From Symsagittifera roscoffensis (taxonomy: Eukaryota; Xenacoelomorpha; Acoela; Convolutidae): a stretch of DNA of 64,000 nucleotides. The stretch lies in the NCBI RefSeq assembly GCF_963678635.1, contig NC_087067.1:37828686-37892685 (forward strand), written 5' to 3'. Under the pieces are notes generated by a model. It was not told the origin of the DNA, searched no databases, and saw only the letters and a program-made list of their open reading frames with translations. The position numbers were made by a program, and so were the translations under genes. Each line of letters starts with the position of its first letter. The stretch's first letter is position 1. Positions 1 through 9,954 of the stretch are shown here, one piece after another.

Positions 1-1660
1 TTTGACTTCGCTCGTTTAGCTGATCAAAGATCGTTTTCATTCTTTCATTGACAGCTACTTCAATATCTTGAAATTTTTTTCTAATCTCTAGCTTACTTTG
101 TTCAACCAACAGCTCGAGGTTGGTTACAAAATCAATAATCAAGTTCTGTGGATCTTTCTTGTACAAAAAGTTGGGTTCATCAATCAGATTCGATGATATA
201 GAAACTGAAATTAGAACATGTTTTCCGATCCAGGTAGTAGCTTCCGTCTCTTTTAACTCTTCTGTAGGAACACAAACCGACTCAAAATCGAAAATTGCTA
301 GATTATTGAAAAGGTTGTTATTTTCAGAAACTGAAAGACCGAATACTTCTACTTTTCACACAAGGTTTCGCAGAGCTTATAGACGTTCTTTGGGTAAATA
401 TGTCTCACTTTATCCTTGCATCTCAGAAGATGTTTGTTAAAATTGTCGGATTTATTAAAGAAAACGTCACAACAAGGGCATCAAAAACACTTTAAAAAAC
501 TATCTATATCATTAGTATGAATGATATGATTTTTGAATCTCATTAGTTTAACTGTTTTTATCAAATCTTCCAATACTTCGTCGAGCTAGTTCTTCTACAT
601 TTTCTCCTTCTTGGATATCGAAATCGTATTTAAAGATGTTTCTTTGCACAATTTCCTCGACAACAGGTAAATCTTCTAGTGAGACTCCACAAAAAAATTT
701 AAGATCAGAACCAGATTTTAATATGAAGTCTGTAAAGTAACTAGAAGTGTGAGAATCAAGATCATTGTGACCGTTCATGTACATTGCCAATGCGCGGAAA
801 GGACACAAATGATCCTTGTAAGTTTCCTTGTCTTTGGTAGATAAAAGACAGTTCACTTGCTTATGTCGTAGTAAGGGTTCGGGTAAGACAGACTCCGGAC
901 ATCCCATTGGAACGTTTCTGAGTAAAGCAGCAAAAATTGTCACATTTGCGATCAACTTGAATCTCCATTTTGTGTTTTGACGTTCTTGGGTACATTGCCC
1001 AACAGTATCAAATTTTTTCCATTTTTCCTTGGATTGTTATCAAGTCTGCTTTAGTGCAGAGCAAATAGGATTTTTCAAATAGAGTATTGTTTTCATGGGC
1101 GTAGAAATATTGATATTCACCACTCTCAATATTTTGAAGAACAAAACTCAGAGCAATGTTGATTTTAGCAAAAAAAAATCGAGCTTGTTGAAGACTTCTT
1201 CAAAATTCTCATTGATAATTTTCGTGTCTAATTTAGCGATTTGGAAGTTAAATTCTTTATGTCTTCCATTTTCAATCTCCGTATCCAACAGTAAATGTTG
1301 ACGAGCACTAGGTTCCTCCTTTAGTTTTTCAGCATCTTCCCCTTCTTCTTCCACAATCTTGTTCAAGTCCGCTACAGAATCTTTGGGTTTCCGTTGTTTT
1401 GCTCCATGTTCCTTTGTCCGATGTTATTGGAGAGATTAGCAACTTGGGAACTCTTGTTCACAAGAAGGACAAACAGTTGACTGCTTCGAAATTGAAAGTG
1501 CATGCTTCTTGGCCATATGATAGTTCATTTCTTGTTGATTGTCAGAACAAGAAACAACTCCTTTAGCACAGCTTTTTTGATTTCGATCTGCATGTGCCCT
1601 AACGTACATAATTCTCCAGTCTCCACACTTGACTTTCTCATTTCGGCTCAGGGCAGGCAA
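1..1660 (-). pseudogene. Polinton protein-primed DNA polymerase B, broken, left copy
   Basis: This is the N-terminal part of a Polinton/Maverick type B DNA polymerase; the rest lies beyond the window. On the minus strand it shows an N-terminal zinc-finger-like region (about 1660-1436), a middle region containing CPFRALAMYMNGHNDLDSH (955-548), a Cys/His cluster near 480-420 and the first exonuclease motif FDFES (near 281-300), which keeps its Asp. Frameshifts and stops split the frame many times. The start found in the right copy as ATG is TTG here (about 1658-1660). The family replicates the linear element DNA from a protein primer. It matches the right copy piece by piece. Non-functional as it stands. 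Confidence 0.82.
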
Positions 1661-1852
1661 TATCTAAAAAAATTTTGGATTCTAGAAGTGTTCCAAAATT
1701 AAAAGTTTAAAGTACCAATTGAATAAAAAACTTACTTTTTTCTTTTCGCGAACTAACGAATTGTAGAAATAGAGGAAAAATTTAATTAACTGTTTCTGAT
1801 TGGCAAACAAATTTATTGATTTAACCTGATGAAATAAGCATATTTATATTGA

Positions 1853-2035
1853 CAATGACGTCATCGCCTACGCAATTTTCCTTTTATGGTAACGACGTCA
1901 TTCTATAAATAGAAGTGACGTCACCACCCACGCAAAATACCTTTTATGGTAATGACGTCATTCTATAAATAAAATGGGCGTCTCCACTCGCGCAACTTTC
2001 CTTTTATGGTAATGACGTCATCGCCTACGTCTTTC
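1853..2035. promoter_or_regulatory. Tandem array of TGACGTCA (CRE/ATF-type) sites, left copy
   Basis: There are three tandem units of about 60 bp. Perfect TGACGTCA palindromes lie at 1856-1863, 1916-1923, 1953-1960 and 2013-2020, with a one-base variant at 1893-1900. Each unit also carries a conserved CCTTTTATGGTAA stretch, and most have TATAAAT a few bases after a site. TGACGTCA is the known binding site of CREB/ATF bZIP factors. The array lies about 190 bp upstream of the polymerase B start (minus strand) and upstream of small frames reading the other way, so it may be a bidirectional promoter. The same array occurs at 27250-27425. Confidence 0.6.
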
Positions 2036-2688
2036 CTTCGAAAGTTCTAAAATTTTCCAGAAAAATTTTCAACCAATCAGAACTAAACAATTTCTAGACA
2101 TAACTTTGAATCACCAATAATGATTTCTGAAGAATGTCAATTATAAGTTATTTGAACTTCCTCAAGTTACTCCACAAGACAAAAAGAAAATAATCTGTGT
2201 GATTTCCTTATTGATGAAATTGATGTAGATTCTTACTTTTTTCAAATTTTTTGGACGTTAATGTTGTCCAAAATAGATTTCTCCGACTAAGTAAAGGTCT
2301 CTTTAGGGAAACTTACTCAATCAAAGATTATCAAAGCTATAAACTTACTGCTGAATTACACCTGACTAAAAATTTTACTTATTTTGTAAAGTTTGAAGTT
2401 AACAAAAAAGTCGTATGATAATATGATAATATTTCAAATACTCTTTTTAGTCCCTATCCAACTCCCAATTTTGTGAAAGCCCACCATCAAAGTTTTTTAT
2501 TCCAGCAAGATTTTCAAAGTTCAAAATCCTGCTTGATTCGGTTTAGAATCAGATTTCCAGAGTTTTGCTTTGAAAAATTCATCAATTATAAGTTATCCTC
2601 TCAAATCTACATAAAAAAAAGAAGTTGACTATCTACTCAAAAATTAGCAATTTCTCATCGATTATAAACAATAAACTCAATTACCCTG
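2036..2688. other. Left-arm spacer with a decayed small frame
   Basis: Around 2150-2420 this matches the better preserved minus-strand frame at 26933-27124 in the right arm, but is broken by frameshifts here. From about 2455 to 2690 it matches the block upstream of the small membrane frame. Nothing else recognisable. Confidence 0.5.
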
Positions 2689-2841
2689 ATGAGTGGACTT
2701 GAAGATATGCTACTTTTATTAATTTTCCTTTCTTTTGTTTCTTATATCGGCAATATTTCTTATTTTTACAGCAAACAACTTTTGGTCATTTATTTTTTGC
2801 GTTTGCTTTTGTGCATATTCTTACTTCTTTGCAAGATTTAA
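2689..2841 (+). CDS. Small hydrophobic membrane frame, left copy (50 aa)
   Basis: The ATG at 2689 opens a 50-residue frame containing MLLLLIFLSFVSYIGNISYF followed by a second hydrophobic stretch, so it would span or insert in a membrane. Two related frames occur in the right arm (26466-26660 and 24429-24674, minus strand). The longest of these continues through a conserved KPLKGNF segment that a frameshift removes here. It lies on the side of the TGACGTCA array opposite to polymerase B. It resembles no family I recognise. Three-copy conservation of the hydrophobic start is weak support for coding; simple descent by duplication is the alternative. Confidence 0.3.
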   Translation: MSGLEDMLLLLIFLSFVSYIGNISYFYSKQLLVIYFLRLLLCIFLLLCKI

Positions 2842-3174
2842 GCCCTTAAAAGGCAATTTTTGTCTGATTGTATACGACAACTAGAGCAAAAATGAACTTT
2901 TCTGTGATTGGAAACGATAATTTGTAAAATGGAGCTTTGATTCCGATTGGAGACGACTTTTCGAGAAGAAGTCCATAAAGGAAACCGAAACCTGATTAGA
3001 CACGACTACAATCCAAATAACGAAAATCCACTCTGATTGGTTAAACCCACAAATTCGAATTGAAGGTACCCCTCTCTCTTTACTAAAAATCATTTTATTT
3101 TCAATTTAACTACCGTCAACTACCTCCTCAACGAAGGATTTCAACGAAAATCATATAATGCAAGTACCCATGAC
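2842..3174. other. Left-arm spacer matching 25960-26465
   Basis: This contains the sequence that in the right arm precedes the accessory frame. A stretch of about 190 bp present at 25930-26110 is missing here. An open minus-strand frame (2881-3093) is mirrored at 26257-26469, but its composition is unconvincing and it is probably non-coding. Confidence 0.4.
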
Positions 3175-3475
3175 AGAGAACTAACTTGGAGAAATGCAAA
3201 TGATGGAAGAAGTGGCTGAGCATGCGGGAATACACCGAAACTCCTGACTCTAGATATGTGGCTCAACCATTCGACAATTTTCTCTTTCCTTGGGAAGAGG
3301 GATCTATGGACAACCAAAGAGGCTGAGGGGTTCTCTGAGCCAAGAACTCCAGTCTGTGAACCACCAAGACAACCACCAGTGATGAAGGCAAGACCAGTTT
3401 TGCGCTCCATTGAGAACTTGCAAAATTTTGAGAATTCAGCTGCTTGACAGCTCTTTGATTTGTAAATGAATTGGT
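3175..3475 (+). pseudogene. Unknown accessory frame, left copy
   Basis: Two overlapping reading frames are shared with 25598-25884 in the right arm. One begins MQMMEEVAEH. The other contains EGFSEPRTPVCEPPRQ and ends in a RSIENLQN segment. A 5-nt deletion near 3230 relative to the right arm disrupts the first frame. I do not recognise the protein. Its charged and proline-rich composition and its place between the polymerase promoter and the capsid genes would suit a Polinton accessory gene. Confidence 0.35.
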
Positions 3476-3699
3476 CCTTGTCTCTTGTTTTGTAGTTTAA
3501 ATTTTTTTTGCATCTAGTAATTTTATTTTAAAGAGATAGCAACAAAGAGATAGAATAAGAGGTCATAAATAATTTGTTAAAAAATTGCAAGAGTTAAATT
3601 TTTTTAAAAAAATTGTTGAAAAACATTGTTATAAATCAAACTAATTATGAATTGGAAAATATTTTTACCAAATTATGTTGTAACGATGGCAAAAAAGTT

Positions 3700-4400
3700 A
3701 CTCAAATATTAACATCTTCTAAAAAAATTTCAACTTAAAAAAAGTTTCATAATATTTTTTTCACACATTACACAAAATTGTCACAATTTTTGCAAACATG
3801 TTAAAAAGTTTACCGAACTTTTGCACCATGCAAAAATTTTTATGATATTTCTGACACACTTGTTACAAAAATGAAAGAAAAACTCGCAAATTAAAAAAAA
3901 ATTCATTAAATATTTTCGCATTTTAAAAAAATTGTGACAAAAGTTTCTTGCACTGTTGAAAACTAAATTTTTTGAATTCCTTTGGTCAGATTTTGATCAT
4001 TAAAATTTTTTTTTTCACACGTATATTGATCAAAAATATTAGAAAAACAATGTAATAAGATAGGGAATAGTACTCAAAGTCCTCAATAAAGAAAAACTTT
4101 CAGCAAAAATTTAACAAGTTTTTTACAATAAAATTTCGCGTTTTTTGCATACGCATAAGAAAAAAGAAGATAGATTTTGCATTTGTTTTCTAAAAAACCA
4201 CAAGAAAACTTGCATCTAACACAAAAAATTTTTGAAATCTTTTGCACACTTGTTAAGAAAAACCAAACAAGTTTTGCAGCTTGTAAAAAATTTTATTTAA
4301 AATTTTGCCATCTTGTAGAAAAAATCAAATCAAAGTTTGCATGTTGCGGAAAAAATCTGAGTTAATTTTTGCACACGTGTTGAAAATTACAATTTTTTTG
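3700..4400. repeat. AT-rich degenerate minisatellite, left copy
   Basis: Units of roughly 28-32 bp repeat the core TTTTGCA...TTGT followed by A/T runs; between 4200 and 4375 six cores can be followed in a row. The right arm carries the same material at 23700-24390 and again at 24917-25400. It separates the accessory frames from the capsid gene. No coding potential. Confidence 0.6.
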
Positions 4401-4549
4401 GTTGAAAAAACTTCTGACTTTAAATGAAATCATTTTTGACCAGACATTTATAAAAAAATATTCAATTATTAATAGAAAAACTGATACACTCACTATTTAC
4501 AGTACCCTAACTATCAATGAAACAATCAACAAATTTCAACAAATCACTC

Positions 4550-5278
4550 TCATACTTTGAGTGTTGAACTTTTCGAATCTTTTCCAAAAAAGTTGATCCA
4601 GGAGTCTGAGTGGATGAAAGTTTTTGAGCAGAACTGAGATAATGTCTTTTGAATTTTTTTCGCAGCAGGCGTTTCTTTGGAACACTGGGTAATTTTAAAA
4701 GTTATCCCTGTTCCTAAGGAGTGTGCTCTATCAGTGAACGGATGCATATCGAATGCACAGGAAATTTTTCCAAACTGTATCCATGACAAGCAAGTATTTC
4801 TTTATTACTCACTGATGAAGAGTTGAATTCGTTCGATATTTGTGCCTTATGAGGATATAATCCATTAGCGTTATAAACCATTGTATTGTTAAAATAAACT
4901 TCACAACTGGAGATTAGTGAATGTAATAGATTCATTACATAAGTTAAGTAAATTTGTGGTTCCTCATCTGAATCTTCCTCCGACTTTGCTTTATGTTCTG
5001 CTTTTTCTTTTTTGAAAGAATCAAAAACCTTCCTTTGAATAAATGAAGCTTTCAACTAAGATGGGTATCACGCGTATCCAAGTAGAGATTACGATCCGTT
5101 TCAAAATCAAACTCAATACTGCTTCCATCCAGAGAAGTGCTGGGGAATACTTCTTGTACATAATTGTTTCGAAAGCTGGGACTTTATCAAAAATCTCCAA
5201 TGAAGAATTTGTAAAAATCCCGTACCGAAAATGACTCTGGTTGACACTAATTTCATATTGTCGAAAATGTATTTGCAA
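4550..5278 (-). pseudogene. Polinton capsid protein, N-terminal half, left copy
   Basis: The minus-strand reading starts with an HFRQYEISVNQSHF-like segment near 5278. It shifts frame near 5055, continues through CEVYFNNTMVYNANGLYPHK and stops shortly after a MHPFTDRAHSLGTG segment. These match the first half of the capsid protein found in Polintons and adintoviruses (the F54H12.2-like family of invertebrate genomes), probably the major capsid protein. The second half is not downstream; it lies on the other strand from 6178, so an inversion split the gene. Frameshifts at about 5040 and 4750 also break it. The same half is at 22833-23561. Confidence 0.75.
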
Positions 5279-5605
5279 GAGCGACTCTTTTTCGATCTAC
5301 TTTTTTGAGAAATAGATCTGGTTCTATCAGCTCTACAGTTGTATTTCTTTTTCCACCTCCAAATTGTTTCCGAACTGTTTTTGTTCCCACATCTTTTGCA
5401 AATGTTTTGAATTTTTTTACGTCCACTAACAATTTCCCCAATCTAAGGAGCAGCAATTTCATAAAAATTTGCCCCAATTTTTATCGCAGCTGGAACTGCA
5501 TATTTTTTAATAAAGCGGATTGCAGTTCTGCCAAGAGTTTTTGCGAGAGCTCCAAATTCTCTTCCATGTTGTCTTGCATGTCCTCGAACAATAGGGAACT
5601 CCGCT
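5253..5605 (-). pseudogene. pX-like basic core protein of Polinton, left copy
   Basis: On the minus strand a small basic protein can be followed in two frames: an Arg/Gly/His-rich start (GHARQHGREFGALAKTLG), then AVPAAIKIGANF, then KKFKTFAKDVGTKTVRKQF. This resembles the short Polinton/adintovirus pX-like protein encoded between penton and capsid genes, and that is its place here. A stop before the IGEIV segment and a frame change break it. It overlaps the capsid start by about 25 bp in the decayed reading. The right-arm copy is at 22512-22815. Confidence 0.62.
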
Positions 5606-5639
5606 GAGTTTTAAGCAACCATTTCGTATGAAGCTTAAA

Positions 5640-6172
5640 TCAAAAATGATTATTCGAAATCTTGCGGAACAAAAGAACAACTCGCGTAATTCCTACGAAC
5701 ACAAAAGGAATTTGTTCGTCTGTACTATCTCTTAGTTTTATCTTGATACTATGGAAAAAAATTTTCAACAGTTTTTTAAATTGCAATTTTGTTAAGGATT
5801 GATATTTCATGTACTGTCCTGTAGAAATTATATCTCCACTCTTCACTTTGGAGATAAATGGAACACAACGCAAAAAGGGAGTTTTTTTATCTCCGACTAT
5901 GTTATATTCTATATTATAACTATATATCATCAAAGAATGTATTTTTATAATGTCGTAAGAATACTGATAATAATCTGGACTTTTTCGTTTCTTTATAACC
6001 CCTGTTTGATTTTGCTCCAAATGTCAACCAAAAATGTGACACAAATCAGCACTTTGAATAATAAACACTGATTGATTCTGAGGTAAATGCACGGCAAATT
6101 TTTGTGTAATTTTATCTACTGATAAATAGATTTCGTTATATTCAAACTCTTGAGCACCTAGACGTTCTCGAA
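5640..6172 (-). pseudogene. Penton-like structural protein of Polinton, left copy
   Basis: A frame of about 126 residues (6020-5640), plus an upstream part to about 6172 in another frame, holds an IIKIHSLMIYSYNIEYNIVG segment and a C-terminal IPFVFVGITRVVLLFRKISN segment. This is the conserved small structural protein encoded before pX and the capsid gene in Polintons, generally regarded as penton-like. It is followed on the same strand by the pX-like and capsid N-terminal pieces, the expected order. A frameshift separates the N-terminal part (SVDKITQKFAVHLPQ in other copies). It faces the capsid C-terminal half on the opposite strand, starting at 6178. Confidence 0.68.
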
Positions 6173-6177
6173 TTTAG

Positions 6178-6955
6178 TTGTTCATGGCTAGAACTATATC
6201 AACAACACTTTCACTCTATGGGAAGCTTGCCATTGATTTGTTTGCTTGCGAAAAATTGTTGCTACCAAATACCAAAGATCGAATTAAACTAATTCGAGCT
6301 AGATCTAATTTTTACATGCTACCTGATAATCCAAATGTCAGTCTGAAAATTTTTGATTGTTCGCTTTTTACCAGAAAAATTTAGTCGCTGAACCTAATCA
6401 TCAAAACTTGCAATCGAATCTGGAGAGAAAACCTGCTAAAAAAATATGATGGAATTTATAGCAAGAATTTTTATCAATCCATCTCGTCAAAACCAATTCA
6501 TACAAAAAATTATATTCAAAAACGCTCCAATAAGAAGAATAGCTATTACAATGAATACAAATTCAGCTGTTGCAGGATCTTTTCATGAAAACTCTTTCAG
6601 CTATCAGTAGTTTCATTTAAGAGAGCTTAGAGTTATTCGGGGTGGAAGAGCAAATGTTTCATTAGATACAACTTCTCCTTGTCGTCCTTATGTTACAACA
6701 ATGAAAACAATGCATTTTAACGAAATTTTCCCAGCCCTTCCATTGGAACATTTACAAAATCACTATATTCTAGTTTTTGACATGACTTCACTACAGGATG
6801 CAGCTGAACAGTTGCATTATCCAGAATTTAGTGGACAAAGCTTGAGATTAGAACTGTTTTCCAGTTTTCCTGGGAGCAAGTAAGGGAACTGATAGTCTTG
6901 GGAGAAAGAATATCAAGTGTTCAAATTGACAAATTCGGAACAGTCGCTAAAATGT
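6178..6955 (+). pseudogene. Polinton capsid protein, C-terminal half, unit 1 (plus)
   Basis: The plus-strand reading begins with the LYGKLAIDLFACEKLLLPN region, passes RSNFYMLPDNPNVSLKI, shifts frame near 6385, and continues through RELRVIRGGRA, then HYILVFDMTSLQDAAEQLHY, to IDKFGTVAK. This is the second half of the capsid protein whose first half is on the opposite strand at 4550-5278. A TAG lies between SYQ and FHLRELR (about 6609), and a frameshift follows SFPGSK; both recur in sister copies. It starts about 120 bp from the penton-like gene reading the other way. Confidence 0.78.
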
Positions 6956-7039
6956 TTAAATTTTTTGAGTTTTCAGGTTCGTATAAAAAGGTTGTAACTC
7001 TTGGGACTTTTCATTTTTACCATCTATTTTGTTTTCTTC

Positions 7040-7170
7040 AGACCTAAATCTCCAAAAGCAGATACTGAATGCTGTATCATTGAAAACCCAAGAAAGTTCT
7101 TCAACCTAGACTGTAAAACAGTGTTCAAGGACCTTTGTCCAGTTCACAAGTTTTGTGTATGAGACTTTGT
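7040..7170 (+). pseudogene. Cys-rich frame between capsid and protease, unit 1 (plus)
   Basis: This short Cys-rich stretch reads ADTECCFIENPRKFFNLDCK in the sister copies, then a CPVHKFCVWD segment. In all three plus-strand copies the Trp codon TGG is TGA (here about 7161-7163), while the three minus-strand copies keep TGG. It may be the tail of the preceding gene or a separate small gene. Function not recognised. Confidence 0.4.
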
Positions 7171-7280
7171 TGATTCAATACGTAATTGCGCGTAAATCGA
7201 AAACTCTATCTTTTTAAGCTAAATTACAATATCAAAAAATCTATTTCTTTGTTTTAGATAAATCAGCTAACAATTGCAAA

Positions 7281-7690
7281 GATGGATAATTTTTCACTTC
7301 TGCAAATTTTTTAAAGAATTCCTGAATTCAGGTTCAAGTACATGGGATGTTACCGCTCTGATAAATTACCTCAACTAACAAAATACATTTTGCAATTGTT
7401 AGCTCAGGCAATTGTTGCAATTGTTAACTCCTGGATCATTGAGGGGAGCACTGGAACATGATAGCTCGATTGGACAAAACCTACAACTTTGCTGAATCTT
7501 TGGGTCGAAGAAGAACAGCTTATTCCTTTCTAACAAAAAATTATTGGAGAATGGTTCCTTGAAAGCTACAAAAAACTGATAATTTGTGTGGATTTAATGC
7601 AATTTATTCAGCATTTCTCCTTTTTAAATTCAGCCAGACAAAATTGAATAATATTCATGATGTGCATGTTTTAAATTTTATAAATAATTC
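7281..7690 (+). pseudogene. Adenain-like cysteine protease of Polinton, unit 1 (plus)
   Basis: The reading starts MDNFSLLQIF and passes a FRFKYMGCYRSDKLPQLTKY segment. In another frame it shows GEHW with the expected catalytic His, and after an internal TGA (VP-stop-KLQKT) the Cys motif NLCGFNAIYSAFLLF. This is the order of the adenovirus-type maturation protease (C48/C5-like, Ulp1 fold) carried by Polintons to process capsid proteins. The usual Asp position reads Glu here (FAESLGR) and a substitution follows GEHW (N for I). Frameshift plus the shared TGA make it inactive. Confidence 0.72.
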
Positions 7691-7789
7691 TATGTGAACG
7701 TGTAGTTTTAATATTTTTAAGTGTAAATTATGGCAGGAAATTTACTATGCGATGCAAGGATTTATATAATTTCTTTGTTATTTAATTTT

Positions 7790-8245
7790 TTTTTCTGAAA
7801 AAATTTGACTTTTTTCGAAGTTTCAGTAGGTTTCGGCATAGTTTCGGGTAGATGGAACGCTGTTTGAAAAAAAAGTAGTAAAGTAATTATTAGGTCAAAT
7901 TATACCAAAAATTATCATGTTTTAAATTTTTTTTTAGAAAAAAAAATCAGTTTTTTTAAAAGAAAAATCTCAATTTTTGCTCAAACTCTTACCTTTGACT
8001 TGCCATGTACCAAACTACTAATTAAAAGGCCTTCATTCCACAATCTACACGTAATTAACCAGTAATATTAAACAGTTAGATTATGCGCGCCGAGCTTGTT
8101 AGAAAAAAACTGGCCATTTCTTCACAAAATCCAAAGAAATTCGTTTTTCTTACCATTATCTTACCATCACAGAAATATAAAACCTTACCATTGGTATTCC
8201 CTATCTTAATCCCTTGTAGACTCTATACCCACACTTAATCTTAAT
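7790..8245 (+). repeat. Repeat R downstream of protease, copy 1
   Basis: This repeat of about 450-600 bp starts near a TTTGACTTTTTTCGAAG motif, contains a GCGCGCCGAG island and ends in CCCTATCTTAATCCCTTGTAG-type T/A-rich motifs. Forward copies are at 12670-13275, 18700-19290 and 30540-31058; its first half occurs reversed at 15115-15365 and 20755-21005. It directly follows the protease region in each unit and also follows the polymerase remnant, so it may be a Polinton terminal or spacer region. No coding frame is visible. Confidence 0.6.
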
Positions 8246-8255
8246 ACTTAAAATT

Positions 8256-8402
8256 ATGTCGGAACGATCAAAGGAAAGTAAAGAACAAAAGAAGAACAAA
8301 GGAAGCGTCTTTGTTGCGGAATCTGCTTACAATGAACAAAATGCACAGTTTGGCCTCGTAATTGTCATTTCAACATTTTTGGGTTTTCTGCTAGTCAAAT
8401 AG
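8256..8402 (+). CDS. 48-aa tail-anchor-like membrane frame, unit 1
   Basis: The ATG at 8256 opens a 48-residue frame: a polar lysine-rich N-terminus (SERSKESKEQKKNKGS) and a C-terminal hydrophobic segment (FGLVIVISTFLGFLLVK) ending at TAG. It would be a single-pass tail-anchored peptide. The same frame is intact at 13830-13976 and 19809-19955; this copy has Ser for Leu in the hydrophobic segment. Sequence just upstream differs here because repeat R is joined straight to it. I do not recognise the family. It may be a captured host exon or a Polinton small membrane protein. Confidence 0.42.
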   Translation: MSERSKESKEQKKNKGSVFVAESAYNEQNAQFGLVIVISTFLGFLLVK

Positions 8403-9013
8403 CAAAATACTTTCAGGAAATACTTTTGAATTGAATTTAACGGATTTGTAATCAAGCCAGAAAATGGAACGTGAGCACTCAAACGACTTGTATAGCACTT
8501 CATACCGAGGAGTAAACACAATACACTAAAAAATGAGAAGCAAAAAATTAGTCAAAATTAATCCAAAAAACAACAAACAACTAGAAAAACATCACAACTT
8601 TTTTTTGTGAAAAAGCGAAGCAACAAATTTTAGTATACACCAGCAGACTTAAGAGGGTCCCCTTAATCCCCCTTTGTACTATTTTTAGTTATCCATTTTT
8701 GGCTAACTGGCCCTAAAATTTTTCTATAGGCGCCAACCTATACTAATTTTTAGATCCGCCCCTGTCATTATATAAAAAAAATAACTCAGGAAAACCTCTC
8801 AGATTTTTTTCAATAAACCAATCATTCAATCATTATTTTTATTTAAAAATCTTTCATATTTGTTCAACTTTTGTTGGTTTTTTAAGCAGTCTTTCCAACA
8901 GCGAAAATTTTTGCGAAAAATATCAAACAGTGCAGGCAGAAATCTGTACTGTTCTGAAGTTGTACGCTATGTATTATTTGGCAAAAAAAATTCGATTATC
9001 TGATTGTAACTCA
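8403..9013. other. Non-coding spacer shared by the units
   Basis: The sequence after the 48-aa frame is nearly identical in units 2 and 3 (13977-14710 and 19956-20400). Units 2 and 3 have an extra insert of roughly 100-130 bp (14324-14450 and from 20300) that is absent here near 8750. A segment with AGACTTAAGAGGGTCCCCTT and TAGATCCGCCCCTG resembles the edges of another interspersed repeat. No gene seen. Confidence 0.45.
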
Positions 9014-9262
9014 CTATTTTGCATCAATTGCTTTTTTCTGGTCTAGGAGGGCATTTCTTGAAGTGCTAATAGCTTCCAATCCAACAGTTGGAAATGGTTC
9101 AAAATCTGACACAAGATGTATCTTACCAATAATAGCCATCCCATCAAACTTCAAATCCCTGCGTTCTTTGGAGGCCGGTAAAGTACCTTTTGTTGCCGTA
9201 TTGAAATTTATTTTTTGTTGCAATTTATTTTTTTCAATTTTTTCATAAAAATCATCTTCCAT
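9014..9262 (-). CDS. Unknown 82-aa frame (MEDDFYEK...), unit 1-2 junction
   Basis: The minus-strand frame begins MEDDFYEKIEKNKLQQK, passes KGTLPASKERRDLKFDGMAI and ends ...LLDQKKAIDAK at a TAG. The unit 2 copy (14711-14947) differs by an in-frame 12-nt deletion and stays open, which hints at selection on the frame before or during amplification. The unit 3 copy is shifted and truncated. A GTGAGT immediately follows AAAATA at the stop, so the frame could be an exon whose apparent stop is split by a splice donor; that is speculation. Family not recognised. It follows the minus-strand protease by about 25 bp. Confidence 0.38.
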   Translation of the reverse strand: MEDDFYEKIEKNKLQQKINFNTATKGTLPASKERRDLKFDGMAIIGKIHLVSDFEPFPTVGLEAISTSRNALLDQKKAIDAK

Positions 9263-9284
9263 AAATATTCATCCCAAAAAAGGA

Positions 9285-9625
9285 GAAATGCTGAATAAGT
9301 TGCATAAAATCCACACAAATTATCAGTTTTTTGTAGCTTTCAAGGAACCATTCTCCAATAATTTTTTGTTAGAAAGGAATAAGCTGATCTTCCTCGACCA
9401 AAAGAATCAGCAAAGTCGTAAGTTTTGTTCAATTGAGCTATCATAATCCAGTGCTCCCCTCATTGATCCAGGAGTTAACAATTGCAACAATTGCCTGAGT
9501 TAACAATTGCAAAATGTATTTTGTGAGTTGGGGTACTTTATCAGAGCGGTATCATCCCATGTACTTTAACCTGAATTCAGGAATTCTTTCAATAGTTTGC
9601 AGAAGTGAAAAGTTATCCATCTTTG
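9285..9625 (-). pseudogene. Adenain-like protease, unit 2 (minus)
   Basis: This reverse-strand copy of the protease has GEHW (about 9452), FADSFGR-type spacing to the acidic residue, and the Cys motif LCGFYA (about 9316-9330). It shares the TGA after the MVP segment with all other copies. It is closely followed by the MEDDFYEK frame and preceded by the Cys-rich frame and capsid C-terminal half on the same strand. Confidence 0.68.
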
Positions 9626-9707
9626 CAATTGTTAGCTGATTTATATCTGAAACAAAGAAATAGATAATTTTATATTGTAATTTAGCTTAAAAATTAGAGT
9701 TATTGAT

Positions 9708-9890
9708 TTACGTGCATTTACGTATTGAATCAACAACGTCCCATACACAAAACTTGTGAACTGGACAAAGGTCATTGAACACTGGTTTACAGTCTAGGTT
9801 GAAGAACTTTCTTGGGTTTTCAATGAAACAGCATTCAGTATCTGCTTTTGGAGTTTTAGGTCTGAAGAAAAACAAAATAGATGGTAACAA
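9708..9890 (-). pseudogene. Cys-rich frame, unit 2 (minus)
   Basis: The frame carries the KADTECCFIENPRKFFNLD segment and CPVHKFCVWDVVDSIRKCT. It keeps the TGG (Trp) that is TGA in every plus-strand copy. It lies between the capsid end and the protease. The product is not recognised, and whether it is a separate gene or a continuation of the capsid frame is unclear. Confidence 0.4.
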
Positions 9891-9954
9891 TGAAAAGTCC
9901 TAAAAAGTTACAACCTTTTTATACGAACCTGAAAACTCAAAAAAACTAAACAGT

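Larger units (their letters stand above)
1..5671. repeat. Left arm of large inverted repeat
   Basis: This stretch is the reverse complement of 22442-29259. Position 1 pairs with about 29259 and position 5671 with about 22442. Both arms carry the same order of Polinton-derived parts: polymerase B, a TGACGTCA array, small frames, an AT minisatellite, capsid N-terminal half and pX-like protein. The arms differ by substitutions, small indels and extra duplicated blocks in the right arm, so they are separate genomic sequences rather than an exact assembly mirror. The arm continues past the left edge of the window. Confidence 0.9.

Noticed and set aside
2881..3093. 70-residue frame mirrored at 26257-26469
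   Set aside because: Identity between arms comes from recent duplication of the DNA; hydrophobic composition is patchy and there is no domain or start context.
3700..4400. CRISPR-like array
   Set aside because: Repeats are degenerate, AT-rich and directly adjacent without unique spacers, in an animal-type genome.
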